Shown here piece by piece: positions 34,284 through 43,400 of a stretch of DNA of 64,000 bases. The DNA comes from Pseudomonadota bacterium (GTDB lineage Bacteria; Myxococcota_A; UBA796; GCA-2862545): the NCBI GenBank assembly GCA_947505245.1, contig CANNIZ010000007.1, positions 1 through 64,000 on the forward strand. Direction: 5' to 3'. The notes under the pieces are model-generated. The model made no database searches. It saw nothing but the letters and a program-made list of their open reading frames with translations, and was not told the DNA's origin. Position 1 is the stretch's first letter; each line of letters opens with the position of its first letter. The position numbers were made by a program, and so were the translations under genes.

Positions 34284-34937
34284 ATGTTTGCGACGGTCGT
34301 GCTTTCCGCCCGTCACGAGGTCCACGCCACTCCCATGATCCACCCCAGTACTGAGATCCGATACATCTCCGAAGACATTGGACACGGACTCGTCGCCACC
34401 GCCTTCATCCCGAAGGGCACCATCACCTGGGCGCTTTGCGATCTTGATCAAAAGATCGCACCCGAAACGGTTGATGCGATGAGCGAGTTCATGAAGCGTC
34501 AGGTCATCAAGTACGCGTACATTGACGGTCGCGGCCGTCACATCCTGTGCTGGGACAGCGCGCGGTTCGTGAACCACCACTGCGAAGCCAACTGCCTCCC
34601 CATCGGGCTGGACTTCGAAGTGGCGATCCGCGACATTCAGGCCGGTGAGCAGCTCACCGACGACTACGGCGGGCTCAACATCGAAGAGCAGTTCTCCTGC
34701 CGCTGTGGTTCGCCGAAGTGTCGTGGCGTTGTCTCCCCCACCGACATCCTCCGCTTCGCGGACGAGTGGGACGCCGCCGTCATGCACGCGCTTCCGCACC
34801 TGTCCAAGGTGGAGCAGCCGCTCTGGCCCGTGGTCAAGCACCAGACGGAGATCCAGGCGATCCTCGCTGGCTCGCCGGCCGTGTCGTGCCGCAAGCACTA
34901 CCACCCGTACAACGGCGTCCGCCCCGTCGCGCTGTAA
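34284..34937 (+). CDS. SET-domain protein lysine methyltransferase-like
   Basis: A 217-aa protein with a SET fold. It has the pseudoknot motif RFVNHHCEANC (family RFxNHSCxPN), GEQLTDDYGG (family GEELTYDY), and a post-SET cysteine cluster CRCGSPKCRG that would bind zinc with an upstream Cys. SAM-dependent lysine methylation is the family activity; the target in bacteria is generally unknown. The Ser/Pro of the NHSCxPN motif are His/Ala here. Start uncertain: ATG 34284 or ATG 34335 (MIHPSTEIRY), the latter closer to the domain; neither has a strong ribosome site. The C-terminal 60 residues are not recognised. It is followed by a GC hairpin and a strong bidirectional terminator. Confidence 0.85.
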   Translation: MFATVVLSARHEVHATPMIHPSTEIRYISEDIGHGLVATAFIPKGTITWALCDLDQKIAPETVDAMSEFMKRQVIKYAYIDGRGRHILCWDSARFVNHHCEANCLPIGLDFEVAIRDIQAGEQLTDDYGGLNIEEQFSCRCGSPKCRGVVSPTDILRFADEWDAAVMHALPHLSKVEQPLWPVVKHQTEIQAILAGSPAVSCRKHYHPYNGVRPVAL

Positions 34938-34957
34938 GCAGCCGCTTCGGCGGCTGC
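34938..34957. terminator. 8-bp hairpin with TTCG loop right after the SET gene
   Basis: GCAGCCGC and GCGGCTGC are exact complements around a TTCG tetraloop, a very stable RNA hairpin, starting immediately after the stop codon. No T-run follows; the true terminator is probably the downstream structure at 35014-35058. Confidence 0.5.
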
Positions 34958-35013
34958 GCTGCGGGCGGGGTCGCTCGCCTGCAGGCAGCGCACGCGGCCC
35001 TTCGTCGATACAA

Positions 35014-35058
35014 AAACAAAGACGTGCACACGAGGATCTCGCGTGCACGTTCTTGTTT
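35014..35058. terminator. Bidirectional intrinsic terminator
   Basis: A stem with 21-base arms (35014-35034 and 35038-35058), mostly paired, has a GAT loop. Its base is A-rich on the left and T-rich on the right (ending TTCTTGTTT), so both strands give a hairpin plus U-tract. It lies between the convergent SET-domain gene and rpmB and fits as a shared terminator. Confidence 0.8.
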
Positions 35059-35107
35059 GGGTCGTACAGGAAGTCACCGACGCGCGGGCGAGCCGCGCAT
35101 CGCGCGA

Positions 35108-35344
35108 TCACATCCGGGAGAGGTCCATACCGAGGGACTTCGCGTAGTTCTCGAGCCCGAGCTTATCGATGGTGCGCATGGCGCGCGCCGAGATGCGCAC
35201 GGAGATGAAGCGATTGCCTTCCGTCCACCACAGCTTCTTGGGCTGCAGGTTGACGAACTGGCGCATCTTCGTCTTGTGATTCGAGTGCGACACGCTGTTG
35301 CCAACGTTTGGGCGCTTGCCGGTGAACGGGCACTTGCGGGCCAT
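35108..35344 (-). CDS. rpmB: 50S ribosomal protein L28
   Basis: A 78-aa basic protein: MARKCPFTGKRPNVGNSVSH, then NHKTKMRQFVNLQPKKLWW and VRISARAMRTIDK, which match L28 throughout. A single Cys (in KCPFTGK) means the full four-Cys zinc knuckle is absent. The frame is open to 35470, but ATG 35344 has GGAG six bases upstream and starts the conserved protein. No rpmG (L33) is adjacent. Between it and the upstream gene on the same strand are three phased hairpins that could form its mRNA leader. Confidence 0.97.
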   Translation of the reverse strand: MARKCPFTGKRPNVGNSVSHSNHKTKMRQFVNLQPKKLWWTEGNRFISVRISARAMRTIDKLGLENYAKSLGMDLSRM

Positions 35345-35363
35345 GAGACGCTCCGAGCTGAAA

Positions 35364-35422
35364 TCCGCCAGCGGCGGGGAGACACCCACCAGTGGCGGGC
35401 GGATGCACCCGCCAAAGGCGGG
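35364..35422 (-). repeat. Three phased hairpins in the rpmB leader
   Basis: Three small GC hairpins of one design, CCCGCC-3-GGCGGG, lie at 35364-35378, 35385-35399 and 35408-35422. The first and second contain one or two wobble or mismatch positions; the third is perfect. Their centres are 21 and 23 bases apart, about two helical turns. They fill the 100 bases between the upstream stop (35445) and the rpmB start (35344). Confidence 0.7.
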
Positions 35423-35444
35423 CAGGTGTAGATGACCTTCGCGT

Positions 35445-36770
35445 CTAACGGACCACCGGAGGCTGGGCAACCCGCCGGCGTGTGTGCCGGCCGAGCGCCG
35501 CGAGCACAGGGCCGCGTGAAAGCGGGGGATGGACGATCGTGGCAGCGTCGTCGATCGGATCGACCGAGCCGTCTGCGACCACGCCGAACCGGCCCGCGAA
35601 GCGTGGATGCCTCGCCTTCACCGCGCGAGCGAGCGTGAGGCCGCTCATGCCCGGCAGGACCATCGCGGCCAGGACGGCGTCCAGCGTTGGATCTTCTTCC
35701 AGGCGATCGAGCGCAGCTTCCCCGTCCGACACGTGCACAACCGCGTAGCCCTCGCCATCGAGCACCGAAGCCACGAGCGACCGGAACCGCTCGCACCCCA
35801 CGGCGAGCACGCGCTGTTCGATCGGCCTCGCGCGGCCCGGCTTGTCCGGGGCGTGTTGCGCGACGAGCAGCGCGGAAGCCCCGCTCGGGCCGCGACGAAT
35901 CGACAGCGTGCAGCCGATCGAGCGCGCGAGCGCGAGCGTAACGGACATCTGCAGGCCGCTCGTGGTCAGATCGAGGAGCTCACCGTCCGGGCCGCCCGAG
36001 GAGAAGATCCGGATCGAGAGGGCGCCCCGGGTCGGATCCGCCGTGACCCGGAGCGGCCGCTGACGACCGACGAGATCGATCAGGTGCTGCAACACGTTCG
36101 CGATGATCCGCACGAACGCCGCCGGCTCCCCACCGCAAACGACGTCTTCTGCGACCGCGACGGTGACCTGCTGGCGCCGACTCCCAGGGGCGACAAGGTC
36201 GAGCGCACGTTCGACGCTCTGCGCGACGGGAACCCGCTGGAGCAGCGACAACGGCGCCTGGCCAACGAGCCGAAGGTTCTGAAGCGTCGCAGACACGCGT
36301 CTTGCGTGATCCAGCGCGACAGACAGCTTGCCGTCGTCCGCGCGGCCGAACGGCGAAAGCTCCACGAGCAGCTCCAGCCGCCCTTGAACGATCGACACCG
36401 GGTCGTTGAGCTCGCGAGCGAGGGACCCCGCGACCTCGGCGAGCGCCTGCGTCTTTACCCGGTCGAGATCGAGCGTGGACAAGCCTTGGAGGCGATCGAT
36501 CTGTCGCACGGCGACGAGGTGTTCGCCGTCGTCCCCGGCGCAGGCGGTGATGTGGACCCGGCGCCCGTCTACGAGCGTCCACATGCGGTCGTTCACCCCG
36601 AGAAAGCCGTGGCGGACGAGGCCGTCCAGGACCGGACGCTCTTCGGGAAGGAACGCGACTCGGAACGGAGCGCCCTCGACCCAGCCGAAGCCATTGGCCA
36701 GCGCATTGCATTGTCGGACCGCACCTTCGGCAGCAACCGCCAACAGCGCATCGGGTCCGCGTGCCAACAC
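35445..36770 (-). CDS. Degenerate histidine kinase with pseudo-receiver
   Basis: A 441-aa protein built like a PAS-HisKA-HATPase-REC hybrid, but with its active residues changed. The H box, normally HELNNP, reads ARELNDPVSIV, so His is replaced by Arg. The N box reads NVLQHLIDL, G1 reads SSGGPDG rather than DxGxG, and G2 lacks GxGLG. In the receiver the acceptor Asp is Ala (LAAMVLPGMSG in place of LxDLMLPGMSG) and the conserved Lys-Pro is Pro-Pro. The fold seems preserved, with long open sequence and no stops, so it is a pseudo-kinase and not a decayed gene; it may sense or scaffold. GTG 36770 has GGGAGG at seven bases. It is divergent from the lipoprotein/Ser-Thr kinase operon. Confidence 0.75.
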   Translation of the reverse strand: MLARGPDALLAVAAEGAVRQCNALANGFGWVEGAPFRVAFLPEERPVLDGLVRHGFLGVNDRMWTLVDGRRVHITACAGDDGEHLVAVRQIDRLQGLSTLDLDRVKTQALAEVAGSLARELNDPVSIVQGRLELLVELSPFGRADDGKLSVALDHARRVSATLQNLRLVGQAPLSLLQRVPVAQSVERALDLVAPGSRRQQVTVAVAEDVVCGGEPAAFVRIIANVLQHLIDLVGRQRPLRVTADPTRGALSIRIFSSGGPDGELLDLTTSGLQMSVTLALARSIGCTLSIRRGPSGASALLVAQHAPDKPGRARPIEQRVLAVGCERFRSLVASVLDGEGYAVVHVSDGEAALDRLEEDPTLDAVLAAMVLPGMSGLTLARAVKARHPRFAGRFGVVADGSVDPIDDAATIVHPPLSRGPVLAALGRHTRRRVAQPPVVR

Positions 36771-36894
36771 CGGGCGACCTCCCGCCTCGATTGTATCCCA
36801 GCGCCCTCCAGGCGGATTTGAAGTCCGTCATACGACGTAGAATATGTGCGATCGCGGTGCTATGGTGCCCGGGATCGGAATCCAAGGAGTCAGG

Positions 36895-37380
36895 ATGCGC
36901 GTCAGCACCGCAGCACTCGCGTTCGGAATCACTGCAGGTTGCGCGCCCCCCTCGCTCGACGGCGCAAGCGGACCGCCCACCATCCACCTGCTCTACCCGC
37001 AGCCCGGCAGCTCCGATCTGTTCGCGGACACCGACGACCCGTCCGAGTTTCACATGCAGCTCGACGCGGACAATACCCTGCGCTTCGTCGCCGTCGTCGA
37101 ATTCGAGAACGTCACGTTCGTGCCGCCCGCGAGCGACCCGGTCGACGGCGAGGCCCATTGGCACCTGTATCTCGACGCGGACTACAAGCCCGGCAACGCC
37201 CTCTACGTCGAGGCAGCCTTCCCGATGGACCCGGTGGGAATCGGGAATCCGCACACGCTGAGCGCACGCCTCCAGCAGAACGATCACTCGGAGCTCGACT
37301 GCCTGACCGAAGGCGGATGCACCGACGCAGACGTCGAAGACAAATTCGAGTTCATCCTCGATCCGCCCACGGTGGAATAG
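36895..37380 (+). CDS. Small lipoprotein preceding a Ser/Thr kinase
   Basis: A 161-aa lipoprotein: MRVSTAALAFGITAGC, lipobox ITAGC. The mature part looks like a single beta-sandwich (PTIHLLYPQPG, NTLRFVAVVEFENVTF, AHWHLYLDAD, NALYVEAAFPM), a pattern seen in exported Ig-like domains. ATG 36895 has AAGGAG five bases upstream, so the open sequence before it is not used. The stop lies four bases before the kinase start, indicating co-transcription and possibly that the lipoprotein is a ligand or sensor for the kinase ectodomain. No family is recognised. Confidence 0.75.
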   Translation: MRVSTAALAFGITAGCAPPSLDGASGPPTIHLLYPQPGSSDLFADTDDPSEFHMQLDADNTLRFVAVVEFENVTFVPPASDPVDGEAHWHLYLDADYKPGNALYVEAAFPMDPVGIGNPHTLSARLQQNDHSELDCLTEGGCTDADVEDKFEFILDPPTVE

Positions 37381-37384
37381 CGCA

Positions 37385-39064
37385 ATGGCGGCTGAAAACA
37401 GCGGCGGGCGAAAGTTCCACCTGAAGGAGCGCCTCGGCGAGGGTGCTTTCGGCGCGGTGTACCTGGCCGAGCAGGACTCGGGCGCCGGCTTCACGCGACG
37501 CGTGGCGCTGAAAGTGCTGAACACAGGCGTCCAGCACTTCGCCGAGGCCGGTCGACGCATGCGCGACGAGGCGCGAATCCTCGGGCGCCTCGCCCACCGC
37601 AACATCGTGACGGTGATCGACCTCGTGAAGCTCGGCGACCAGTGGGCCGTGGTGATGGACTACATCCCAGGCGCCGACGCGGACCGCCTGCTGGAGGCGC
37701 TGAAGAAGACCGACGGACGCTTCCCGGCCCCGGCCGCGCTCGAGCTCGGCTCGGCGGTTTGCGAGGCGCTGCACTTCGCCTACAACGCAGACGACGGCAA
37801 AGGCGGCAAGCTCGGCGTCCTGCACCGGGACATCAAGCCCTCGAATATCCTCGTCACCGCCGACGGTGACGTGAAGGTGCTCGACTTCGGCGTCGCGCGC
37901 GTCAACCTCGAGGTCCGCGAGTCGCGCACGGGGCTCCGGGTCGGCACGGAACGCTACATGTCGCCCCAGCGAATCTGCGGCGAAGAAGACGATCTCGCCG
38001 GGGACGTCTACGCCATCGCCGCGACGGTGGCCGAATTGATCATCGGAGCGCCCGTCGGCAGGACCCCGGTAAGCGACGACAAGCACGCGGTGTTCGTCGC
38101 CGAGGTGCGCGAGCGGCTCCGCGCCGCCCTCGCAGGGCCCGAAGACGCGGTGGCGCGCACGGTGGAGCTGTTCGCGAACGGTCTCGCCGGGGAGCTCGAG
38201 GCGCGCCCGACACCCCGCGCGATGTCCGACGCGATGCTCGATCTGTCCCGGAAGCTCGAAGGAGAGCCGCTCGTGACGTTCGCGCGCGGCTTCGTGCCGC
38301 AGGTGGACGGGCTCCTCGGCACGTCGCGCGAGCCGATCAGCGGCACGCTCGCGGAATCCATTTCGCGGCTGGCCGCAACCGAGGCGGACGGGGGCGGGCG
38401 CACGTTCGCCGAAGCCGACGACGCGACGAGCACCCTGGGGTACGCGCCAAGAGCCCAACCGAACCCGACGCCTCCACCCGAGCCTCGCCGGCACCTGATT
38501 CCGGCGGTAGCCGCGATCGGCATCGTCCTGGTCCTGCTCGTCGCCGTCAGCGGCATCGTCGCGGGCGGCGCCCTCGCCATCGGCGCTTTGAAGTTCGGCG
38601 GCCACGGAAACGACGCGGTCGCAGCGGTCGCCAGCGTGCCCGACGCGCCGCCGGTCGTCGCCGTGCCCGTCCCAGCGCCGATCATCGCGACGGAGCCCGC
38701 CGTCGTGCCGACCGTGGACGCTCCCCCGACGCTCGTGGTGACGGCGACCGAGCCCGTCGCTCCGCAGCCGAAGGTCGCTCCCAAGCGCGCACCGGACCCG
38801 GGTGTCACCGAGGTCGTGGTGGCGGCGGACGCCGTCCGCATCGATCGCGCGATGGTCGTGTTGAAGGACGCGTCCAGCATCGACGTGAAGTGCGGGGACA
38901 CGACCGCGTCGGGGACCGCCTCGGCCCGCATCACCGGGTTTCCAGCCGGGCCGTGCAAGGTGACCGCGAACTACGTCGGAAAGGCCCTCGAGACGACCGT
39001 ACGAATCGACCGGCCCGCCCAGGTGACGTGCACGGTCGACGGAGACAAGCTCACATGCCAGTGA
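37385..39064 (+). CDS. Membrane-anchored eukaryotic-type Ser/Thr protein kinase
   Basis: A PknB-class kinase of 559 aa. The kinase domain (about 10-280) shows the Gly loop GEGAFGAVYLAE, Lys in VALKVL, the catalytic loop HRDIKPSNIL, DFGVAR and GTERYMSP, all intact. A Pro/Ala linker leads to one membrane segment (about 368-400, AAIGIVLVLLVAVSGIVAGG) and a Pro-rich periplasmic stretch. A small C-terminal Cys-containing beta domain (VKCGDTTASG ... VTCTVDGDKLTC), like PEGA-type sensory modules, ends the protein. Start ATG 37385 is four bases after the lipoprotein stop. Its end overlaps the next gene by ten bases. Confidence 0.93.
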   Translation: MAAENSGGRKFHLKERLGEGAFGAVYLAEQDSGAGFTRRVALKVLNTGVQHFAEAGRRMRDEARILGRLAHRNIVTVIDLVKLGDQWAVVMDYIPGADADRLLEALKKTDGRFPAPAALELGSAVCEALHFAYNADDGKGGKLGVLHRDIKPSNILVTADGDVKVLDFGVARVNLEVRESRTGLRVGTERYMSPQRICGEEDDLAGDVYAIAATVAELIIGAPVGRTPVSDDKHAVFVAEVRERLRAALAGPEDAVARTVELFANGLAGELEARPTPRAMSDAMLDLSRKLEGEPLVTFARGFVPQVDGLLGTSREPISGTLAESISRLAATEADGGGRTFAEADDATSTLGYAPRAQPNPTPPPEPRRHLIPAVAAIGIVLVLLVAVSGIVAGGALAIGALKFGGHGNDAVAAVASVPDAPPVVAVPVPAPIIATEPAVVPTVDAPPTLVVTATEPVAPQPKVAPKRAPDPGVTEVVVAADAVRIDRAMVVLKDASSIDVKCGDTTASGTASARITGFPAGPCKVTANYVGKALETTVRIDRPAQVTCTVDGDKLTCQ

Positions 39065-40497
39065 TCCTCGCTCTGATCGCGTCTGCCCACGCCGCCGAAG
39101 TCGTCTGGCTCTCGCCTCCCGACGCGGCGCAGGCCGAGCGCGTGGCCGCGGCCGCTGCAGCCACCGGCAGGCCGCTGGCCCCGATCGACTTGCGCGCCGC
39201 CGCCACCGACGCGACCGCAGCCGACACCAAGGCGTACGCATCGCTGATCGGCACGCTCAAGGAGGTGCGCAAGTATGAGACCCAACTCGATGGCGAGCTG
39301 CTGATCATCGACGAGCTCGCAGGCCCGATCGGCAACGTCACGCTCGTTCGCGACGAGGCGGACCGCACGTCGCTGTTCTCCGCGCTCGCGTACCAGGGGT
39401 TCGCCGTCGATCGGTACTTCGCGGGTCAGCTCGGAAAGGACCCGCGCGGGCAGCCCTACCGTGCCGAATACGAGGGCCTTTTCGTCGCGCAGCCGTGGGT
39501 GGACGCCGTTGCGCTGGACCCCGAGCGCGAGGTCACCCCCTACGACATCGCCGAGGCGCCCCAGCGCGTCGCCTACGCGAACGTGATGGCGCTCGCAAAG
39601 CGGCAGCTGCCCGCGCGGCTCGTCCCGATGGATCTACCGGTTGGGGCGACGCTGTTTGCGGACGGGCGGCCGCTCGTCGTGGGCGCGTCGGGCAGCGCGA
39701 ACCTGGTGCCGGGCCGACACCTGATCCACGCGATGCTCGACGGGCGCGTGATCGCGCGCTGGGACGTGCGCCTCGCGCCCGGCCAGAAAGCCGACGCGGT
39801 GATCCCGCTCAGCGACGCCGTGTTCACCGCGTTCATCGACGGGCTGCCAGCGGCAACTCCGCCGCCGAAGGCGCTGAGCGCCGCGATTCACGCGCTCGGT
39901 GACGAGGTGTGGGTCGCTGATCCGCGCGACGGTCTGCGCGTGTGGAAGGTCCGCGCCGACGGCGTCTCCACCGTCGAGCTGCCGAAGGTCAAGGCCACCA
40001 CAGGCGGCTCCGAAGAGGGCGGACTGTCCGTCGCGGCCGGCGTCATGGGCGGGTGGCTGTCCACCGGCGACTTCCTGCTCCAGAACCCGGACCCGGTCCT
40101 CGCGACGAAGGCCACGGTCAACGCGCCCGCGGTCACGTTCGGCGGCGCTGTCGACTTTGACGCGGGGCCCGCGCGGTTCGGCGCCGGTGTGGACGTAGCG
40201 ATGACGCTCGGCGCGAACCACTTCGCGCTGTACGGCGAAGACGGCTCGACGCGCCTGCGGACGTATCCGTACGTCGCGGGCGGTGTGAAGCTGGCTCAGG
40301 CAACGCTCGGGTACGCGTTCCCGCACCACCCGACCGCCGGGCTCAGGCTCACGCTGCCGATCGGCGACGTCGTCGAAGCGCGGGTCCTCGGCTGGTATGG
40401 GCTCGGCGTGAGTCGCGACCGCGAGGGCGGCGTGCCGTTCGAGGGCACCGCGCTGTACGCGATCTCAGCCGGCGTGGGCGGACGCTTCGACCTCTAG
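39055..40497 (+). CDS. Exported PEGA/barrel-like protein coupled to the kinase
   Basis: A 480-aa protein starting inside the last codons of the kinase gene (ten-base overlap), with a short signal peptide (MPVILALIASAHAAEV). An N-terminal alpha/beta region is followed by a PEGA-like module (VGATLFADGRPLVVGASGSANLVPGRHLIHAML). A C-terminal part rich in Gly and aromatic strands (AGVGGRFDL at the end, NHFALYGEDGSTRLRTYPYVAGGVKLAQ) suggests an outer-membrane barrel. This architecture accompanies Ser/Thr kinases in other myxobacteria-like clusters, but the function is unknown. The last four bases overlap the convergent peptidase-like gene. Confidence 0.72.
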   Translation: MPVILALIASAHAAEVVWLSPPDAAQAERVAAAAAATGRPLAPIDLRAAATDATAADTKAYASLIGTLKEVRKYETQLDGELLIIDELAGPIGNVTLVRDEADRTSLFSALAYQGFAVDRYFAGQLGKDPRGQPYRAEYEGLFVAQPWVDAVALDPEREVTPYDIAEAPQRVAYANVMALAKRQLPARLVPMDLPVGATLFADGRPLVVGASGSANLVPGRHLIHAMLDGRVIARWDVRLAPGQKADAVIPLSDAVFTAFIDGLPAATPPPKALSAAIHALGDEVWVADPRDGLRVWKVRADGVSTVELPKVKATTGGSEEGGLSVAAGVMGGWLSTGDFLLQNPDPVLATKATVNAPAVTFGGAVDFDAGPARFGAGVDVAMTLGANHFALYGEDGSTRLRTYPYVAGGVKLAQATLGYAFPHHPTAGLRLTLPIGDVVEARVLGWYGLGVSRDREGGVPFEGTALYAISAGVGGRFDL

Positions 40498-43400
40498 AAC
40501 GACGTGCCGCCCAGCACGTAGCAGGGCGCTCCGTTCGGCCACGGGCCCGTCGCGGGATCCGACGACGGCTTCAGCGTGATCGCCCCGTCGCCGGTGAGCC
40601 CGACCGCACATCCGAACCGCATCGTGAGCGGCACCGACCAGCCGACGAGCGCGCTCGCGCGGACCTCGGCGCCCACGCCAAACAGGGTGCCGTCGACCGC
40701 GTCGGGGATGCCCTGGAACTCGACGAACGCGTTCCCGGTGTCGACGAAGGCCGCCGCGCTGACGTACCGCACGAACGCGGGGATCACGCCCCAGCCGCGG
40801 TCGACACGCAGCAGCGGCATGCGGTACTCGGCGGACGCGAGCCAGTACATGTCGCCGACGTCCACGCCCGTCGCATAGCCGCGGATCATGCGGAGCTCGT
40901 CGGGCGTGGTGACGAAGCCGGCGTCCCCGTAGGCGCCGCCGAGCTGGTAGCTGCCGAAGAAGTCCGTGGGCCCGATCGTGGCGCCGGCGGCGAGCCGCAG
41001 GGCGAGGACGTGGTTCGGAATCCACGGGTTCGTCAGGTACTCGCGGACCTCGCCGGTCGCCTGCAGCTGCGTGAACGGCTCGTACGAACCATCGTCACCG
41101 AGCAGCCAGGTGCCGAGCCACGGGTGGCGTACGCCGGCGACGAACGACACCGAGCGCGCATCTTCCGGGCTGATCGAGAACGCCGTGCCGCGCCCGAACA
41201 CGTACCGCCAGCCTCCCGACGCCTCACCGACGTAGCCGCGGGCGGGGACGGCCTCGAGCGCGACGTTGCCGGGCAGTGCGTCGCGGTCCTCGCGCAGCGT
41301 CATGCCGTACTTCGCGAACACCGTGGTCCGGTACGTGTACGGATAGCTCACCTGGAAGAACGCCTGCTCGCGCGTCTGCCAGTAGCGGTCGTCGCCCTTC
41401 ACGATCTCGCGGTCGCCGTTCTCGTCGATCACGCCCGAATAGACGGGGACAGACCCCGACGTGTAGGCGCTGCGGGACACGCCCAGCTGGTACACCGGCA
41501 GATAGCGGTTCCACGTGAACTGGGCCGAGCCCTGCACGATGTCGGCGTCGTTTCGGTACGCGGCGCTCGCCGTCCACGACGCGAACCGCAGGACGTCCGT
41601 GCCGCCGGTGAACGCCCCGATCGTTGCGGACTGCCACCGGTCGGCCCTCCCCGCCTCGTCAAAGCCCTTCGGGACCCAATGGAAGCGCTCAGCGTCGTAG
41701 GGCGTCGTCGCGATCACCGGCAGCCAGAACCGCGGCGTGATCGTCTGCGTCGGGTGGTACCGCCGCGGCGCGATCTTGAACGGGTAGTCCTGCTCCTCGC
41801 CGAACAGGTCACGCACCTCGGCCTGCTCGAACATGTCGACGCCTTCGCTCGACTGGGCCGGGCCATTCCAGGACTCCGCGATCGGGTCGGGAGCCACGAA
41901 CGGTGCTGCGGGACGCACGCGGACGGGATCCCCCGACCATGCGACCGTCTCGGACGGGACGACGACGGGGCCGCCGACCAGGGTTGCGAGGTGGGCACCT
42001 TCGAGCGCGCCCGGCAACGCGCCGCGCTCGATCGGCGTGGTGGCGCGCAGATCGAGGCGCCTGATCTCCCAGCCGTCTTCCGAGTACCGCTGGTACACGA
42101 GCCAGTGCCCGTCCGGGCTCACCGTCGGGGACGTCGCCGCTGTGCGCACGTTCGTCCACTGCACGAGGCGCTCGGTCGCCACCTCGATCGCGTACACGTT
42201 CGGGATGCCGCCGCGATCCGACGAGAAGAACAGCCACTTCCCGTCGCCGCTCCACTCGGGATCGCGATCGATCGCGACGTCTGCCGTGAGCCTGCGCAAA
42301 GGCTTTCCGTCGGTGTCGTACAGCCACAGGTCGCGTCGACCGTCCGCCCACACCGACACCGCGAGCGCGCGGCCGTCGGGCGACATGCGAGGCGTGGAGA
42401 ACTGCGTGTGATCGTGTAGATCGGTGAGCGGCTGCAGGCGCCGATCGACGGTCATCACGGCGAGCTGGTTGTCCTGCACCTCGTTCGTCACGACGTACAG
42501 CCGCGATCCGTCCGGCGAGAACTCCGGGTCGCGGGCGCGCTTTCCGGTGGTGAGGGAGACGACGCCTTCGTCGCCGAGCGTGTGCAGGAACACGTCCGAC
42601 CACGTGTTGAACCGGTTCACGACGTGCGTGGCCGCGTACACGAACGCCTCGCTGTCCGAGCGCCACGTGAAGTTTCGCGCCCCGAGGTTGTCGAGGATCA
42701 CCTCGGCGTTGGCGGCATCCCCGTCGGCGAGCAGGATCGCTGCGCCCTCGCGCAAATCGGAGCAGCTCCACACGATCTTCGTGCCGTCGGGCGCGAAGCT
42801 CGGCGCCAGGCAGGACGCGTCTTCGTCGCTGACGAGCTCGCCCTCGCGCAGCCCCTCGGCCTCGACCCGCGCGATCTCGTCGGCGAACTCCGCCGCACGC
42901 GCGGCCCGCCAGTCCTGGTACATCCACGGCAGCCCTTCGCCGAACACCTTTCGACCTGGCAACAGCCACGGGATGCTGCTGCCGTACCGGTGCGTCCAGC
43001 GCGTCCAGCTGTCGTACCCGTGGTGATCGGCGACGTACGAGATGAAGTCTTCGCCGAACAGGTAGCGGAGGTTCCCGGTCGGCGGCGCCGCCTGAAAGCC
43101 ATCCAGGTTGCCGAGCGGAGGCCACGCGTCTTCCACGTAGGCTGTGCGAAGCACCGCACGCACGGCGTCGCTCCGGCCTCGACCGCCGTTGGAGTGCCGC
43201 GTCTCTTCGAACGTGGCGAGGCCTTCGATCATCCACCACGGCGAAAGCGTGTTCGTTGACGCGACCTTGCCGACGACCACGCGCGTGGCTCGCACGATGC
43301 CGTGATTCGTGTCGAGGTGCAGGATGTGCGTGAATTCGTGCGTGGCGATGGCCGGAAGCCAGTCCTCGTACAGCGAGAGCGTGCCGTCTTCCTGCGGAGC

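Noticed and set aside
36818-36846. Promoter candidate TTGAAG...TAGAAT before the lipoprotein at 36895
   Set aside because: The -10-like TAGAAT is good, but spacing to TTGAAG is only 14 bases, too short for a sigma70 promoter.
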